Shown here: piece by piece, positions 1 through 12,365 of the stretch
Position numbering within the stretch: position 1 is the first letter of the stretch
How the letters are laid out: every line of letters begins with the position of its first letter
Origin: Flavobacterium psychrophilum
GTDB lineage: Bacteria; Bacteroidota; Bacteroidia; Flavobacteriales; Flavobacteriaceae
Direction: 5' to 3'
Length of the DNA stretch: 13,800 bases
Assembly (NCBI GenBank): GCA_945905915.1
Contig: CAMDQL010000045.1
Span: forward strand, 1 to 13,800
Notes under the pieces: generated by a model
The model's input: the letters and a program-made list of their open reading frames with translations, nothing else
Told to the model about the DNA's origin: nothing
The model's database searches: none
Position numbers and translations under genes: made by a program

Positions 1-30
1 TTTTTCGCAAAGTACAATAAGACCTTTTAA

Positions 31-105
31 CCATATTAGATTTATAAGTTCATATAAGATTAATTTAACCTTGTGTCCTTAGTACATTCCTAGTGAGCTT
101 AGTGG
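31..105 (-). repeat. degenerate short tandem-like repeats downstream of the flavoprotein gene
   Basis: Read on the minus strand, positions 105-69 contain the hexamer-like units ACTAAG, ACTAGG, ACTAAG and ACAAGG spaced 9 to 11 bases apart. Positions 58-31 contain CTTATATG, CTTATAAA and CTAATATG at 9 to 10 base spacing. Both blocks end next to a GGTTAAA stretch. The units resemble CACTAAG-type intergenic repeats I recall from flavobacterial genomes, but I cannot confirm this here. No gene is visible in positions 1-115 and no clear GC-rich terminator hairpin is present. Confidence 0.35.
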
Positions 106-115
106 TTAAAGAAGT

Positions 116-1330
116 TTATTTTCCAATATTCTCAGCCACAATAAATCCGCTTGTCCAAGCATTTTGGAAGTTGAAGCCTCCTGTTATAGCATCGATGTTT
201 AAAATTTCACCTGCAAAATATACGTCTGGTAAAATTTTGCTTTCCATGGTTTTGAAATTGACTTCTTTTAAGTCGATGCCACCAGCAGTTACAAATTCTT
301 CCTTAAAGGTGCTTTTTCCGTTGACGTGAAATTCGCCATTTATAAGTTGTTCAATTAGCGAATGGAGTTGTTTTTTAGTTATATCTGCCCATTTTGTTTC
401 TTCTGAAATTCCAGCAGCAAAAACTAGGTTTTCCCAAAGACGTTTTGGTAATTCAAAATGCGCATATTTAATCACTAATTTTTTTGCTTGTTCTTCTTTG
501 ATGTCTTTAAATAACTCGATTGCTTTCTCAAAACTCGTTTCGTTCAACCAATTTACTTGAATGGCAAACTGATATTTTTTTTCGGCTAATTCTCGGGCAC
601 CCCATGCTGAAAGTCTCAAAATTCCTGGTCCGCTCATTCCCCAATGCGTAATTAACAAAGGGCCCGATGCTTCTAGTTTGGTTTTTTTGACTTTGACTGA
701 AGCTACAGCTGAAAGTCCCATTAAATCTTTAATTCGAGGATCTTTGATATTAAACGTAAACAACGATGGAACGGGTTCGATTATAGAATGACCTAAATGG
801 TTTAGCAATTCCCACATTTTCGGATTACTTCCTGTTGCCATTACTATTTTTTCACAAGTAAAAACTTCTTGAGTAGTTGTTATTTTCCAATGGGTTTCTG
901 TTTTGTATAATTCCTGAACACTATGATTTGTTAAGACGTCAATTTTTAGTTTTTTCACTGCATCTTGAAAACAATCAATTATGGTTTGAGACGAATCGGA
1001 AATCGGAAACATTCTTCCATCATCTTCAATTTTAAGTTCTACATCACGTTTTTCAAACCATTCAATAGTATCTCCCGAACAAAATTGATGAAAAGGACCT
1101 TTTAATTCCTTTTCACCACGAGGATAAAATTTTACCAAATCATTGGGTACAAAGCACGCATGAGTAACATTACATCTTCCTCCACCCGAAATTCGCACTT
1201 TTTCTAACACGTTTTTTCCGCGTTCTAAAATAGCTACTTTTAGTTGTGGATTTTTTTCAGCGCAATTAATGGCCGTAAAATAACCAGCAGCGCCTCCTCC
1301 AATAATTATAATGTTGTATTTTGAATTCAA
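116..1330 (-). CDS. BaiN/HI0933-type FAD-dependent oxidoreductase (flavoprotein)
   Basis: A 404-residue two-domain flavoprotein of the NAD(P)/FAD-dependent HI0933/BaiN (YhiN-like) family, full length for the family. The N-terminal FAD-binding Rossmann motif IIIIGGGAAG lies at about residues 7-16. The family signature ISGGGRCNVTH follows at about 48-58, and ATGSNPKMW lies near the middle. A conserved THWGMSGPG segment comes next, and the C-terminal FAD-contacting motif is AGEILNIDAITGGFN. The start is TTG at 1330-1328: no ATG lies upstream before an in-frame TAA, and the first beta strand begins only four codons later, so TTG is the only sensible start. It is probably cytosolic and its substrate is unknown. 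It is separated from the starch operon by a strong terminator, so it is a neighbour rather than a pathway member. Family assignment is secure; physiological role is not. Confidence 0.9.
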   Translation of the reverse strand: MNSKYNIIIIGGGAAGYFTAINCAEKNPQLKVAILERGKNVLEKVRISGGGRCNVTHACFVPNDLVKFYPRGEKELKGPFHQFCSGDTIEWFEKRDVELKIEDDGRMFPISDSSQTIIDCFQDAVKKLKIDVLTNHSVQELYKTETHWKITTTQEVFTCEKIVMATGSNPKMWELLNHLGHSIIEPVPSLFTFNIKDPRIKDLMGLSAVASVKVKKTKLEASGPLLITHWGMSGPGILRLSAWGARELAEKKYQFAIQVNWLNETSFEKAIELFKDIKEEQAKKLVIKYAHFELPKRLWENLVFAAGISEETKWADITKKQLHSLIEQLINGEFHVNGKSTFKEEFVTAGGIDLKEVNFKTMESKILPDVYFAGEILNIDAITGGFNFQNAWTSGFIVAENIGK

Positions 1331-1363
1331 TAGATTTGTTTTTGCAAATATCGGTTAAATTTT

Positions 1364-1399
1364 AAAATAAAAAGTCCCGCTTTGGATAAGCAGGACTTT
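1364..1399 (-). terminator. intrinsic terminator of the starch/maltose operon
   Basis: On the minus strand AAAGTCCTGC (1399-1390) pairs with GCGGGACTTT (1380-1371) around the 9-base loop TTATCCAAA, giving a 10-bp stem with one U-G wobble. The T-rich tail TTATTTT follows at 1370-1364. On the plus strand the wobble becomes a C-A mismatch and no T tract follows the stem, so the structure works in the minus direction. It begins 18 bases after the stop of the alpha-amylase gene and separates the operon from the downstream flavoprotein gene. Confidence 0.85.
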
Positions 1400-1417
1400 A
1401 AAATTGTAAGTAAACTA

Positions 1418-2824
1418 TTATTCTGTTAAAATTAAATATTGCCAAGCTTTTAGTCCAATTGGCGCATCGGATCTAAATTGAATTTTATAACCCGATATAT
1501 AATCAGCGAAATCGCCTTTTAATTGAATTTTTGTTTCAATAGTTTGATTCGATAAATTGGCAATATAAATGATTTTTTTACCATCTTTTTCACGTTCAAA
1601 CGCTAAAATTTTTGTGTCGTCATTTGTTTTAATACGCTTATATGAAGCTGGATTTTTTCCGCCATTTAAAGCTAAATTTTCAGTTTTTAATTGGCCTAAT
1701 TTTGCTCTTAATTCCCACTCTTTTCCTTTTATTTTTGGAATTGAATCTTTCTCGAAAAACTTTAAACTGTGTTTCAATCCATATTCATTACCACTATATA
1801 CTAAAGGCATTCCTGGCATAACATACGTTAAAGCTGTCATGGCTTCTTCAGCAGCACCTAATCGAGATTGAATGGTTCCGTTCCAAGAATTTTCATCGTG
1901 ATTGTCAACAAAATTCATTAAAATATCATCTGAAGCATATTTTTTTGCATCGTCAATTATTAATTTATCCCAATTTTCAACTGTGTTTTTGCCTTGAGCA
2001 ATTCTATTTATCGTGTGGTGAGCTTCCCACCCATATGCCATGTCAAACAAATTATCTTTCAATAATTCTGGTTCCCAAGCTTCGGCTAACATAAAGATAT
2101 TTTTTACAGCACGTAATTCTGGAATGGTTTTTTGCCAAAAATCGGCAGGAACATTTCCTGCAACATCGCATCTAAAACCATCAATGCCTTCATTTTGAAG
2201 CCAATATTTCATGTCAGCAGTCATTGCTGCACGAAGGTTTTGATTGTCGTAATTTAAATCCGCAACGTCTGTCCATCCCCAAGTTTTTCCAGTTTCTGGA
2301 TTGATTGGGTCGATAATTTCCCCTTTTTCATTTTTTGTGTAATATTCTGGATGCTCTTTAATCCAAACATGATCCCAACCTGTGTGATTTGGAACCCAGT
2401 CTAAAATAACATAAATACCATTTTCATGAGCAGTACTTACCAATTTTCTGAAATCAGCCATCGTACCAAATTCTGGATTTACTTTCTTAAAATCAGAAAC
2501 GGCATAATAACTTCCTAAGTATTTATGTTGTTCCGCAACTGGCATTTCTGAAGCAAATTTACTGTTATCGCCACCAGTTGCTTTTCTTTTCGTTTGCGAA
2601 ATAGGAAAAATTGGCATAATCCAAATGACTTTTACACCTAATTGTTTCAAATTCGGAATGTCTTTTGTAAAAGCATTAAACGACCCTTCAGGTGAATATT
2701 GACGAATATTCACTTCGTAAATTACGGCGTTTTCTAATTTATCACTTGTTAAATTAGTCGCTTTTTGGGCGTAACTGTTTGTAACTATTAAGGCAACAAA
2801 TGCCAATATTGCTAATTTTTTCAT
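1418..2824 (-). CDS. exported GH13 alpha-amylase
   Basis: A 468-residue secreted GH13 alpha-amylase with a (beta/alpha)8 barrel and a C-terminal beta domain. I chose the ATG at 2824 because it opens a clean signal peptide, MKKLAILAFVALIVTNSYAQ, and leaves 2 bases after the esterase stop. An upstream ATG at 2872 would overlap the esterase and add 16 residues before the signal peptide. The GH13 conserved regions are all present: DWVPNH (region I), GFRCD with the nucleophile Asp at about 220, AEAWEP with the acid/base Glu at about 248, and FVDNHD with the third carboxylate Asp at about 310. It hydrolyses alpha-1,4-glucan or maltooligosaccharide, probably in the periplasm; exact specificity is unclear. 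It is the last gene of the operon, followed by the terminator. Confidence 0.92.
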   Translation of the reverse strand: MKKLAILAFVALIVTNSYAQKATNLTSDKLENAVIYEVNIRQYSPEGSFNAFTKDIPNLKQLGVKVIWIMPIFPISQTKRKATGGDNSKFASEMPVAEQHKYLGSYYAVSDFKKVNPEFGTMADFRKLVSTAHENGIYVILDWVPNHTGWDHVWIKEHPEYYTKNEKGEIIDPINPETGKTWGWTDVADLNYDNQNLRAAMTADMKYWLQNEGIDGFRCDVAGNVPADFWQKTIPELRAVKNIFMLAEAWEPELLKDNLFDMAYGWEAHHTINRIAQGKNTVENWDKLIIDDAKKYASDDILMNFVDNHDENSWNGTIQSRLGAAEEAMTALTYVMPGMPLVYSGNEYGLKHSLKFFEKDSIPKIKGKEWELRAKLGQLKTENLALNGGKNPASYKRIKTNDDTKILAFEREKDGKKIIYIANLSNQTIETKIQLKGDFADYISGYKIQFRSDAPIGLKAWQYLILTE

Positions 2825-2826
2825 AA

Positions 2827-3753
2827 CTAATTTAATAAAAATTGTAAAGGTATTTCTAAACGTTTGTTCCAAGATTTTTCAGTATGATCGGCATTTTCAA
2901 ATTTTAAATTTTTAGAATTTGATGCATCAAATCCTTTGTTTTTTAAAATATCATTGACGTTTTTTTCATACCTTACATATTCTGCATCTAAGGTTTTTGT
3001 GCCGAAATCAAAATAAATTTTATGTGTTTTTGGATTGGGTAATTTAGCCATTAAATACTTGAAAAAAGCGTTTGAAATAGGATTGTTTTCTACATTTTTT
3101 AGACCAATCCAATGTGTCGATAAACAAGCAGCTTTCCCGAAAATAGAAGGATATTCGCAAAGGGCATACATAGAAATTAATCCACCCATACTGGAACCCA
3201 TAATTGCAGTGTTTTCTTTATTGGTATACACTGAAAAATGAGAATCAATAAATGGTTTTACTTCGTTAACTAAAAACTTTAAATAGTTATCCGATGAAAT
3301 TTGAGTTATATCTAAATTGATTTTTTTAGCTTCATCTATTACGAATTTTTTATCTGTATCACTTAAATAATCAATTGCTTTTTGAGGAAAATAATTTAAA
3401 TGTCGAATGGTTGGAATGTTCCAAACAGCAACTACAATTACTTCTTTAATTGCTTTCTTTTGGGTTAATGAGTCTATTTTTTCATCTACGCCCCATTCTT
3501 GTTTGTTCCAAGTGGTTTTCGCATCAAAAAGCATTTGTCCATCGTGCATATATAACACTTGGTACTTTTTAGTTTCTGAATAATTTATTGGCAACCAAAT
3601 ATCAACTGTTCTGGAAGCTACATGTTTTGATGGAAAGTTTTCAATACGTTTTATTTGTCCTACAAAATCGTTATTATTTTGTAAATCACTGATTTTTATA
3701 TTCTCTTGTGAAAAACACATACAACTAAACGCTATTAAAAACCAAAATCTCAT
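2827..3753 (-). CDS. exported alpha/beta hydrolase, putative esterase (esterase D/Fes-like family)
   Basis: A 308-residue alpha/beta hydrolase of the 'putative esterase' family (PF00756-like, which includes esterase D, Fes/IroE and CE1 enzymes). Residues 1-15 look like a short signal peptide (MRFWFLIAFSCMCFS), so the enzyme is probably periplasmic; the Cys residues there do not form a proper lipobox. The oxyanion segment LYMHDGQMLFD lies at about 67-77. The nucleophile elbow GSSMGG has Ser188, and His290 in the segment ADHTEKSW is the likely catalytic histidine. The acid is probably an Asp near 249 or 256. It starts 7 bases after the SusA-like stop and ends 2 bases before the amylase start, so it is cotranscribed with and embedded in the amylolytic operon. 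The substrate is unknown; an ester on or near the glucan is an inference from context only. Confidence 0.85.
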   Translation of the reverse strand: MRFWFLIAFSCMCFSQENIKISDLQNNNDFVGQIKRIENFPSKHVASRTVDIWLPINYSETKKYQVLYMHDGQMLFDAKTTWNKQEWGVDEKIDSLTQKKAIKEVIVVAVWNIPTIRHLNYFPQKAIDYLSDTDKKFVIDEAKKINLDITQISSDNYLKFLVNEVKPFIDSHFSVYTNKENTAIMGSSMGGLISMYALCEYPSIFGKAACLSTHWIGLKNVENNPISNAFFKYLMAKLPNPKTHKIYFDFGTKTLDAEYVRYEKNVNDILKNKGFDASNSKNLKFENADHTEKSWNKRLEIPLQFLLN

Positions 3754-3760
3754 TTGAATC

Positions 3761-5599
3761 TTATTTTTTTAATTCTAAAATTAAGCTCGATTTTCCATCA
3801 ATTGAAAGTTCAGATTTTAAATCGAAATTTGCATCCGAAATAATGTCTTTTCCACTTGAATAGGAAGCCAAACTTTCTTTGAATCTATCTAATTTTACTG
3901 TTTGTTTGTCTTTACTATTATTAACAACAACCATTACACTTTCGGAGTCGTTGTAACGAAAATAAACATACACGTTGTTATCTGGCAGATAATGCATTAA
4001 TTTTCCGTTATGAATTACAGATTTCGATTTTCTCCAATTGAAAACTTTAGCGGTAAAATCAAAATATTTTGCTTGTTCAGCTGTTCTTCCCGAAGCCGTA
4101 AAAGCATTGTTTTTATCTGAAGCCCAACCACCAGGAAAATCCTGACGAATGTCTGCATCACCTTTGCCTTTGTCTCCCGCCATACCAATTTCCGAACCGT
4201 AATACAATTGAGGAATGCCTCGCATCGTAGCTAAAATAGTCATAGCTATTTTATATTTATTTAAATCGTTTTTATAAATATAATTGAAACGGTTGGTGTC
4301 GTGATTTTCTGCAAAAATTAATAAATTATTTGGGTTGTCGTATAGAAAATCATTTACGAAATTTTCATAAAATTTAAACATTCCGTCATTCCAATTTGTA
4401 TTGTCTTCGTTAAAAACATTTCCAAAAACATCGTGCATGGTAAAATCCATTACACTTGGTAAATACGAATTATAGCTTTGAATTTTAGCAATTGGACTGT
4501 CTTTTTGCCAATACGAAATTTGTGCTTGATCGTGCATCCAAACTTCTCCAACAATATTGAAATAAGGATATTCGTCGGTAATTGCTTTTGTCCATTTTGC
4601 AATGCCTGCTTTATCGTTATACGAATATGTATCTACTCTAAATCCATCTAAATCGGCATATTCAATCCACCAAATCGCATTTTGAGTCAAATAATTTAAT
4701 ACCAAAGGATGAGATTGATTCAAATCCGGCATACTTGGCACAAACCATCCATCCATACAAAGTTTTGCATCTGTTGCAGAAGCGTTTGTATCATACTGTG
4801 TGGTCATTCGGTAGTTACTTTGTTTGTACCCTGGGAATTGATGAAACCAATCGTACGTTGGCATGTCTTTAAACATCCAATGTTCAGCACCCCAATGATT
4901 AGTCACATAATCTTTAACCAACTTCATGTTTCTCTTTTTCATTTCTGAAGAAAGGCGCACATATTCTTCATTCGTTCCATAGCGTGCATCTATTTTATAC
5001 ACATCTGATTGCGCATATGTATGATACGAATAGCCTTTGTCGTTATCTTCACACAAAGGTGTGCTCCAAAGTGCTGTTACACCAAGCGACTGCAAATAAT
5101 CTAAATTATTTATAATTCCTTGAATGTCTCCACCATGTCTTCCGCCAGGCAGACTTCTGTTAGCTTTTTCTTGTAGATTTGAATCCGAATCATTTTTTTC
5201 GTTTCCATTGGCAAATCGGTCAGGCATAATTAAATACATCATATCCGACGAGTCAAAACTTTTACGATTACGCGAATTTTCCTTTCTTTTTTTAATCGAA
5301 TAGTTTTGATTGAATGATTTTTTACCGTTTTTGAAAGTAAACATCAACTCTTGTGCTGTTACATTTTTCAAATCAATCGTTACGAAAACGTAATTTGGAT
5401 TCTCTGTTTTTTGAACCTGAGTAATAACAACTCCGTTTGAAACCGTTACGGTATTTTGAGCGATGTTTTTACCATAAAACATAATTTGAACCTGATTGTT
5501 TGTCATGTTCTCATACCAAAAAGGTGGTTCTACTCTATCAATTTGTCCAAAAGAAAAATTGAATAGTAAAATAGGTAATAAGAAAAGTATTTTTTTCAT
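3761..5599 (-). CDS. susA: SusA-like periplasmic GH13 enzyme (neopullulanase/cyclomaltodextrinase type)
   Basis: A 612-residue GH13 enzyme, close in length and layout to Bacteroides SusA. Residues 1-18 form a signal peptide (MKKILFLLPILLFNFSFG). Residues from about 20 to 105 are a beta-sandwich like the cyclomaltodextrinase N-terminal domain (DRVEPPFWYENMTNNQVQIM). The barrel follows, with a C-terminal beta domain. Catalytic landmarks are DYVTNH (230-235), GFRVD with nucleophile Asp323, GEVW with acid/base Glu352, and ENHDTNRF with Asp434. It would cleave cyclodextrins, pullulan or maltodextrins in the periplasm to short products for the GH97 enzyme. It lies 24 bases after the GH97 gene and 7 before the esterase. 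Assignment to GH13 is secure; the precise substrate preference (neopullulanase or cyclomaltodextrinase) is inferred from domain layout. Confidence 0.93.
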   Translation of the reverse strand: MKKILFLLPILLFNFSFGQIDRVEPPFWYENMTNNQVQIMFYGKNIAQNTVTVSNGVVITQVQKTENPNYVFVTIDLKNVTAQELMFTFKNGKKSFNQNYSIKKRKENSRNRKSFDSSDMMYLIMPDRFANGNEKNDSDSNLQEKANRSLPGGRHGGDIQGIINNLDYLQSLGVTALWSTPLCEDNDKGYSYHTYAQSDVYKIDARYGTNEEYVRLSSEMKKRNMKLVKDYVTNHWGAEHWMFKDMPTYDWFHQFPGYKQSNYRMTTQYDTNASATDAKLCMDGWFVPSMPDLNQSHPLVLNYLTQNAIWWIEYADLDGFRVDTYSYNDKAGIAKWTKAITDEYPYFNIVGEVWMHDQAQISYWQKDSPIAKIQSYNSYLPSVMDFTMHDVFGNVFNEDNTNWNDGMFKFYENFVNDFLYDNPNNLLIFAENHDTNRFNYIYKNDLNKYKIAMTILATMRGIPQLYYGSEIGMAGDKGKGDADIRQDFPGGWASDKNNAFTASGRTAEQAKYFDFTAKVFNWRKSKSVIHNGKLMHYLPDNNVYVYFRYNDSESVMVVVNNSKDKQTVKLDRFKESLASYSSGKDIISDANFDLKSELSIDGKSSLILELKK

Positions 5600-5623
5600 A
5601 ATCTAGTTTTTAATGTTCTGATT

Positions 5624-10071
<4,448 letters not shown>

Positions 10072-10080
10072 TATAATTTT

Positions 10081-10104
10081 GTTTCAAGTTTAAGGTTTCA
10101 AGTT
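10081..10104. repeat. short direct repeat GTTTCAAGTT x2 in the pgmB-GH65 gap
   Basis: GTTTCAAGTT occurs at 10081-10090 and again at 10095-10104, with TAAG between, inside the 55-base gap between the beta-phosphoglucomutase and GH65 genes. It looks like a small slipped-strand or minisatellite remnant in intercistronic DNA. I see no promoter or hairpin here. Confidence 0.5.
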
Positions 10105-10126
10105 GCCTCGAATACTTTAAAATATT

Positions 10127-10780
10127 TTAATTTATTAATTTTTCTAAAAAGGGATTCTCTATAAAAGTGAAATCCCTAAAATTGTATTTTGCTTCATGTA
10201 GAACAGATGAATCACCAATTCCTATACTTGTCATATTGGCTATATTTGCCGCTTGAATTCCTGCAACCGAATCTTCAAAAACGATGGCATTTTCATTAAT
10301 TATTCCCAATTTTTGTGCTGCTTGAAGAAACACTTCGGGATCAGGTTTTGCGTTTGAAACGTCATTTCCGTCCACGATGGCATCAAAAAAGTGCATGATG
10401 TTGGTTTTTTGTAAAATAGGACGTGCATTTTTACTTGCCGATCCTAAAGCAATGGCTTGATTGTTGTTTTTAAGATATTCCAATACTTTTACTACACCAG
10501 GAAGAATTTCGCGTTCATCCATGTCTACTAAATAGGAGAGGTAATCTTCATTTTTTTGAATTAACCATTTGTTTTTATCTTCTTGAGAATAAGTAATGTT
10601 TCCCAATTCTAAAATAAGGTCAAGCGAACGAACTCGACTTACGCCTTTTAACTCTTCGTTATGTTCGTGGGTAAAATTAATCCCAAGTTGGTTGGCTAAT
10701 TTCTCCCATGCTAGAAAATGATATTTAGCGGTATCCACAATTACCCCATCAAGATCAAAAATAAAAGCTTTTTTTGTCAT
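10127..10780 (-). CDS. pgmB: beta-phosphoglucomutase
   Basis: A 217-residue HAD-superfamily enzyme that converts beta-glucose-1-phosphate to glucose-6-phosphate in the cytosol, the step after maltose phosphorolysis. All residues known from Lactococcus lactis beta-phosphoglucomutase are present and nearly in register. These are the DxD motif FDLDGV with nucleophile Asp9 and acid/base Asp11, Thr17 and His21 of the cap hinge, Arg49 in GVSR, and Ser114 and Ser116 in LGSASKN. Lys145 in AKPDP and the Mg-binding Glu169/Asp170 in FEDSVAGIQAA complete the set. Length is normal. It starts 2 bases after the MFS transporter stop, so the two genes are almost certainly translationally coupled. It sits directly before the GH65 gene, whose product would supply its substrate. 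Confidence 0.95.
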   Translation of the reverse strand: MTKKAFIFDLDGVIVDTAKYHFLAWEKLANQLGINFTHEHNEELKGVSRVRSLDLILELGNITYSQEDKNKWLIQKNEDYLSYLVDMDEREILPGVVKVLEYLKNNNQAIALGSASKNARPILQKTNIMHFFDAIVDGNDVSNAKPDPEVFLQAAQKLGIINENAIVFEDSVAGIQAANIANMTSIGIGDSSVLHEAKYNFRDFTFIENPFLEKLIN

Positions 10781-10782
10781 TT

Positions 10783-12171
10783 TTATTCTGATTTTTCTTG
10801 GATGGTTGTAACTGCTAATCCAGCAATAAGTAATGAAATTCCAGCAATAACAATCATAAGAATAGCATTACCGGAAAACAATCCTTTGTCAGCAATTTCT
10901 ATACATTTTTCATTAGTCTCGTTGTAAAATATAGACCCTTTTTGAACACCTAGAATTATGCCACCAAGGGAGCCAGCTACAATTTGAGGAATGGTAATTG
11001 TACCATTAAATAATCCCATGTAAACTCCCATTTTGTTTGCAGGTAATGTACTAGCAAGCATTGCATATGGAATGGCAAGAATAGCTGCCCAAGCTACGCC
11101 AACGCCAATCATTGAGAAAAATAGTGTGTACTTGTCGTGAAAGAAATACATGGAAATTAGTCCAACTCCACCAAAAATTAAGGAGTAACTATAGGTTTTT
11201 TTACGACCAATAATTTTAGCAATCGAAGGAATGCTAAGTGCAAATAGAGCTGCAATAGCACTGTAAAATGCAAATAAAACGCCTGTCCAATCTCCAGCTT
11301 CGTTAAATGCTAAAGAATGTGGATCTGCAGCTTCATTTCCCCATACTTGATTAGCAATTCCTCTTGTAGTGTATACCCACATTAAAAATAAAGCAAACCA
11401 TGAGAAAAATTGAACTAATCCTAATTGCCAGAAAATTTTTGGTGCTTTTTTTAGTAATTCGATAATATTGGTTTTTTCTTTTACTTCAGGAGCGTTTAGA
11501 TCAATATTATTAAATTCGGCATGTTCTTTAGGAGCGTATTCTTTTGTTTTAAATACTGTCCAAAGCACACTCAGTAATAATATCGCACCACCAATGTAAA
11601 AAGACCAAATAACTGAATCCGATACTTTTTCACCGGCAGCAGGAACGTTAGCAACATTTAATTTTGCTAGAATCCAAGGGAGTAATGATCCAAAGACGGC
11701 ACCAAAATTAATAAGAGCACTTTGTAATGAATAACCCAAATTTTTCTGCTCATCATTAACCATGTCTCCCACCAAAGATCTGAAGGGTTGCATGGTAATA
11801 TTGAATGAAGTATCCATTACCAATAGAATGAGTCCTCCAAAAACCAATGCAGGTAAAAGATTTGCGAAATTTCCTGAATTAGGCATGAAAAACATAGCTA
11901 AAGCAGAAATTATAGATCCAAGAAGAATAAACGGAATTCGTCTACCAAGACGTGTCCAAGTTTTGTCACTTGAAAGTCCAATAATAGGTTGCACGACTAA
12001 ACCTGCTAATGGAGCAGCTAGCCAAAAATAATTGATTTTGTCAACATTAGCACCTAATGCTTCGAGAATTCTACTGGTGTTACCATTTTGTAACGAATAA
12101 CCAATTTGCACACCAAGAAACCCAAAACTAAGATTCCAGATTTGCCAAAAACTTAAATTCGGTTTTTTCAT
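10783..12171 (-). CDS. MFS/GPH-type inner-membrane sugar transporter, probably maltose
   Basis: A 462-residue polytopic membrane protein, with about 12 hydrophobic segments and no signal peptide. It resembles the sucrose/maltose branch of the major facilitator and GPH cation-symporter families (SLC45-like). The loop after the second helix carries QPIIGLSSDKTWTRLGRRIP (61-80), the family's G-x-x-SD-(x4)-R-x-GRRxP signature. A charged loop at about residues 205-245 separates the two halves. It likely imports maltose or short maltodextrins across the inner membrane for phosphorolysis. The start ATG at 12171 fits the N-terminus MKKPNLSFWQIWNLSFGFLG. It is the first gene of the minus-strand operon, with an unusual structured leader. 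Transport function is secure as a class; substrate is inferred from pgmB, GH65 and the amylases. Confidence 0.88.
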   Translation of the reverse strand: MKKPNLSFWQIWNLSFGFLGVQIGYSLQNGNTSRILEALGANVDKINYFWLAAPLAGLVVQPIIGLSSDKTWTRLGRRIPFILLGSIISALAMFFMPNSGNFANLLPALVFGGLILLVMDTSFNITMQPFRSLVGDMVNDEQKNLGYSLQSALINFGAVFGSLLPWILAKLNVANVPAAGEKVSDSVIWSFYIGGAILLLSVLWTVFKTKEYAPKEHAEFNNIDLNAPEVKEKTNIIELLKKAPKIFWQLGLVQFFSWFALFLMWVYTTRGIANQVWGNEAADPHSLAFNEAGDWTGVLFAFYSAIAALFALSIPSIAKIIGRKKTYSYSLIFGGVGLISMYFFHDKYTLFFSMIGVGVAWAAILAIPYAMLASTLPANKMGVYMGLFNGTITIPQIVAGSLGGIILGVQKGSIFYNETNEKCIEIADKGLFSGNAILMIVIAGISLLIAGLAVTTIQEKSE

Positions 12172-12247
12172 TATCGTAAATTAAATTAACATACGATAAG
12201 CACTTTGCTTATCAAAACTTACAGTTTTTAGAAGTGAAGTTATAAGC
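12171..12247 (-). promoter_or_regulatory. candidate leader RNA switch with mutually exclusive hairpins before the MFS gene
   Basis: On the minus strand four segments can pair alternately: GCTTAT (12247-12242), GATAAGC (12213-12207), GCTTATC (12201-12195) and TACGATAA (12178-12171, ending in the A of the ATG). The second pairs perfectly with the third over a 5-base loop. Alternatively the third, read as TTATCGTA (12199-12192), pairs perfectly with the fourth and occludes the start codon, while the first can pair with the second. The two states share TTATC and cannot coexist. The pairing is seen directly; a regulatory role is inference, and the helices are AU-rich. Confidence 0.4.
12228..12247 (+). 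repeat. 20-bp shared promoter-region element, MFS copy
   Basis: TTAGAAGTGAAGTTATAAGC is repeated with one mismatch (19/20) at 13564-13583 upstream of susC. This copy lies upstream of the MFS gene, inverted relative to its transcription, about 10 bases after the candidate -7 box. Its end, ATAAGC, also forms the outermost arm of the leader hairpins. It is a candidate binding site for a shared regulator. Confidence 0.5.
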
Positions 12248-12257
12248 TTTGATTTTG

Positions 12258-12289
12258 TAAATTTAAAAATAAAATTTTGAATAAAACAA
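12258..12289 (-). promoter_or_regulatory. candidate Flavobacterium-type promoter of the maltose/starch operon
   Basis: On the minus strand TTG (12289-12287) is followed after 21 bases by TAAATTTA (12265-12258). That matches the flavobacterial consensus TTG-N17-23-TAnnTTTG except for the final base. Transcription would start near 12252 and give a leader of about 80 bases holding the hairpin region. The region is very AT-rich, so chance matches are possible. Confidence 0.4.
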
Positions 12290-12365
12290 TATTTTTTGCA
12301 TTTAAATTGCTTTATATGGGGTATGTAAAAATTTAAAATATTAGCTATCAATTAGTTGTGATCTA

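Noticed and set aside
116..1330. The flavoprotein as an eighth member of the starch operon
   Set aside because: A strong terminator lies between, and the family has no known link to glucan use.
2825..2872. Upstream ATG extending the last alpha-amylase by 16 residues
   Set aside because: It overlaps the esterase coding region in another frame and precedes a clean signal peptide beginning at 2824.
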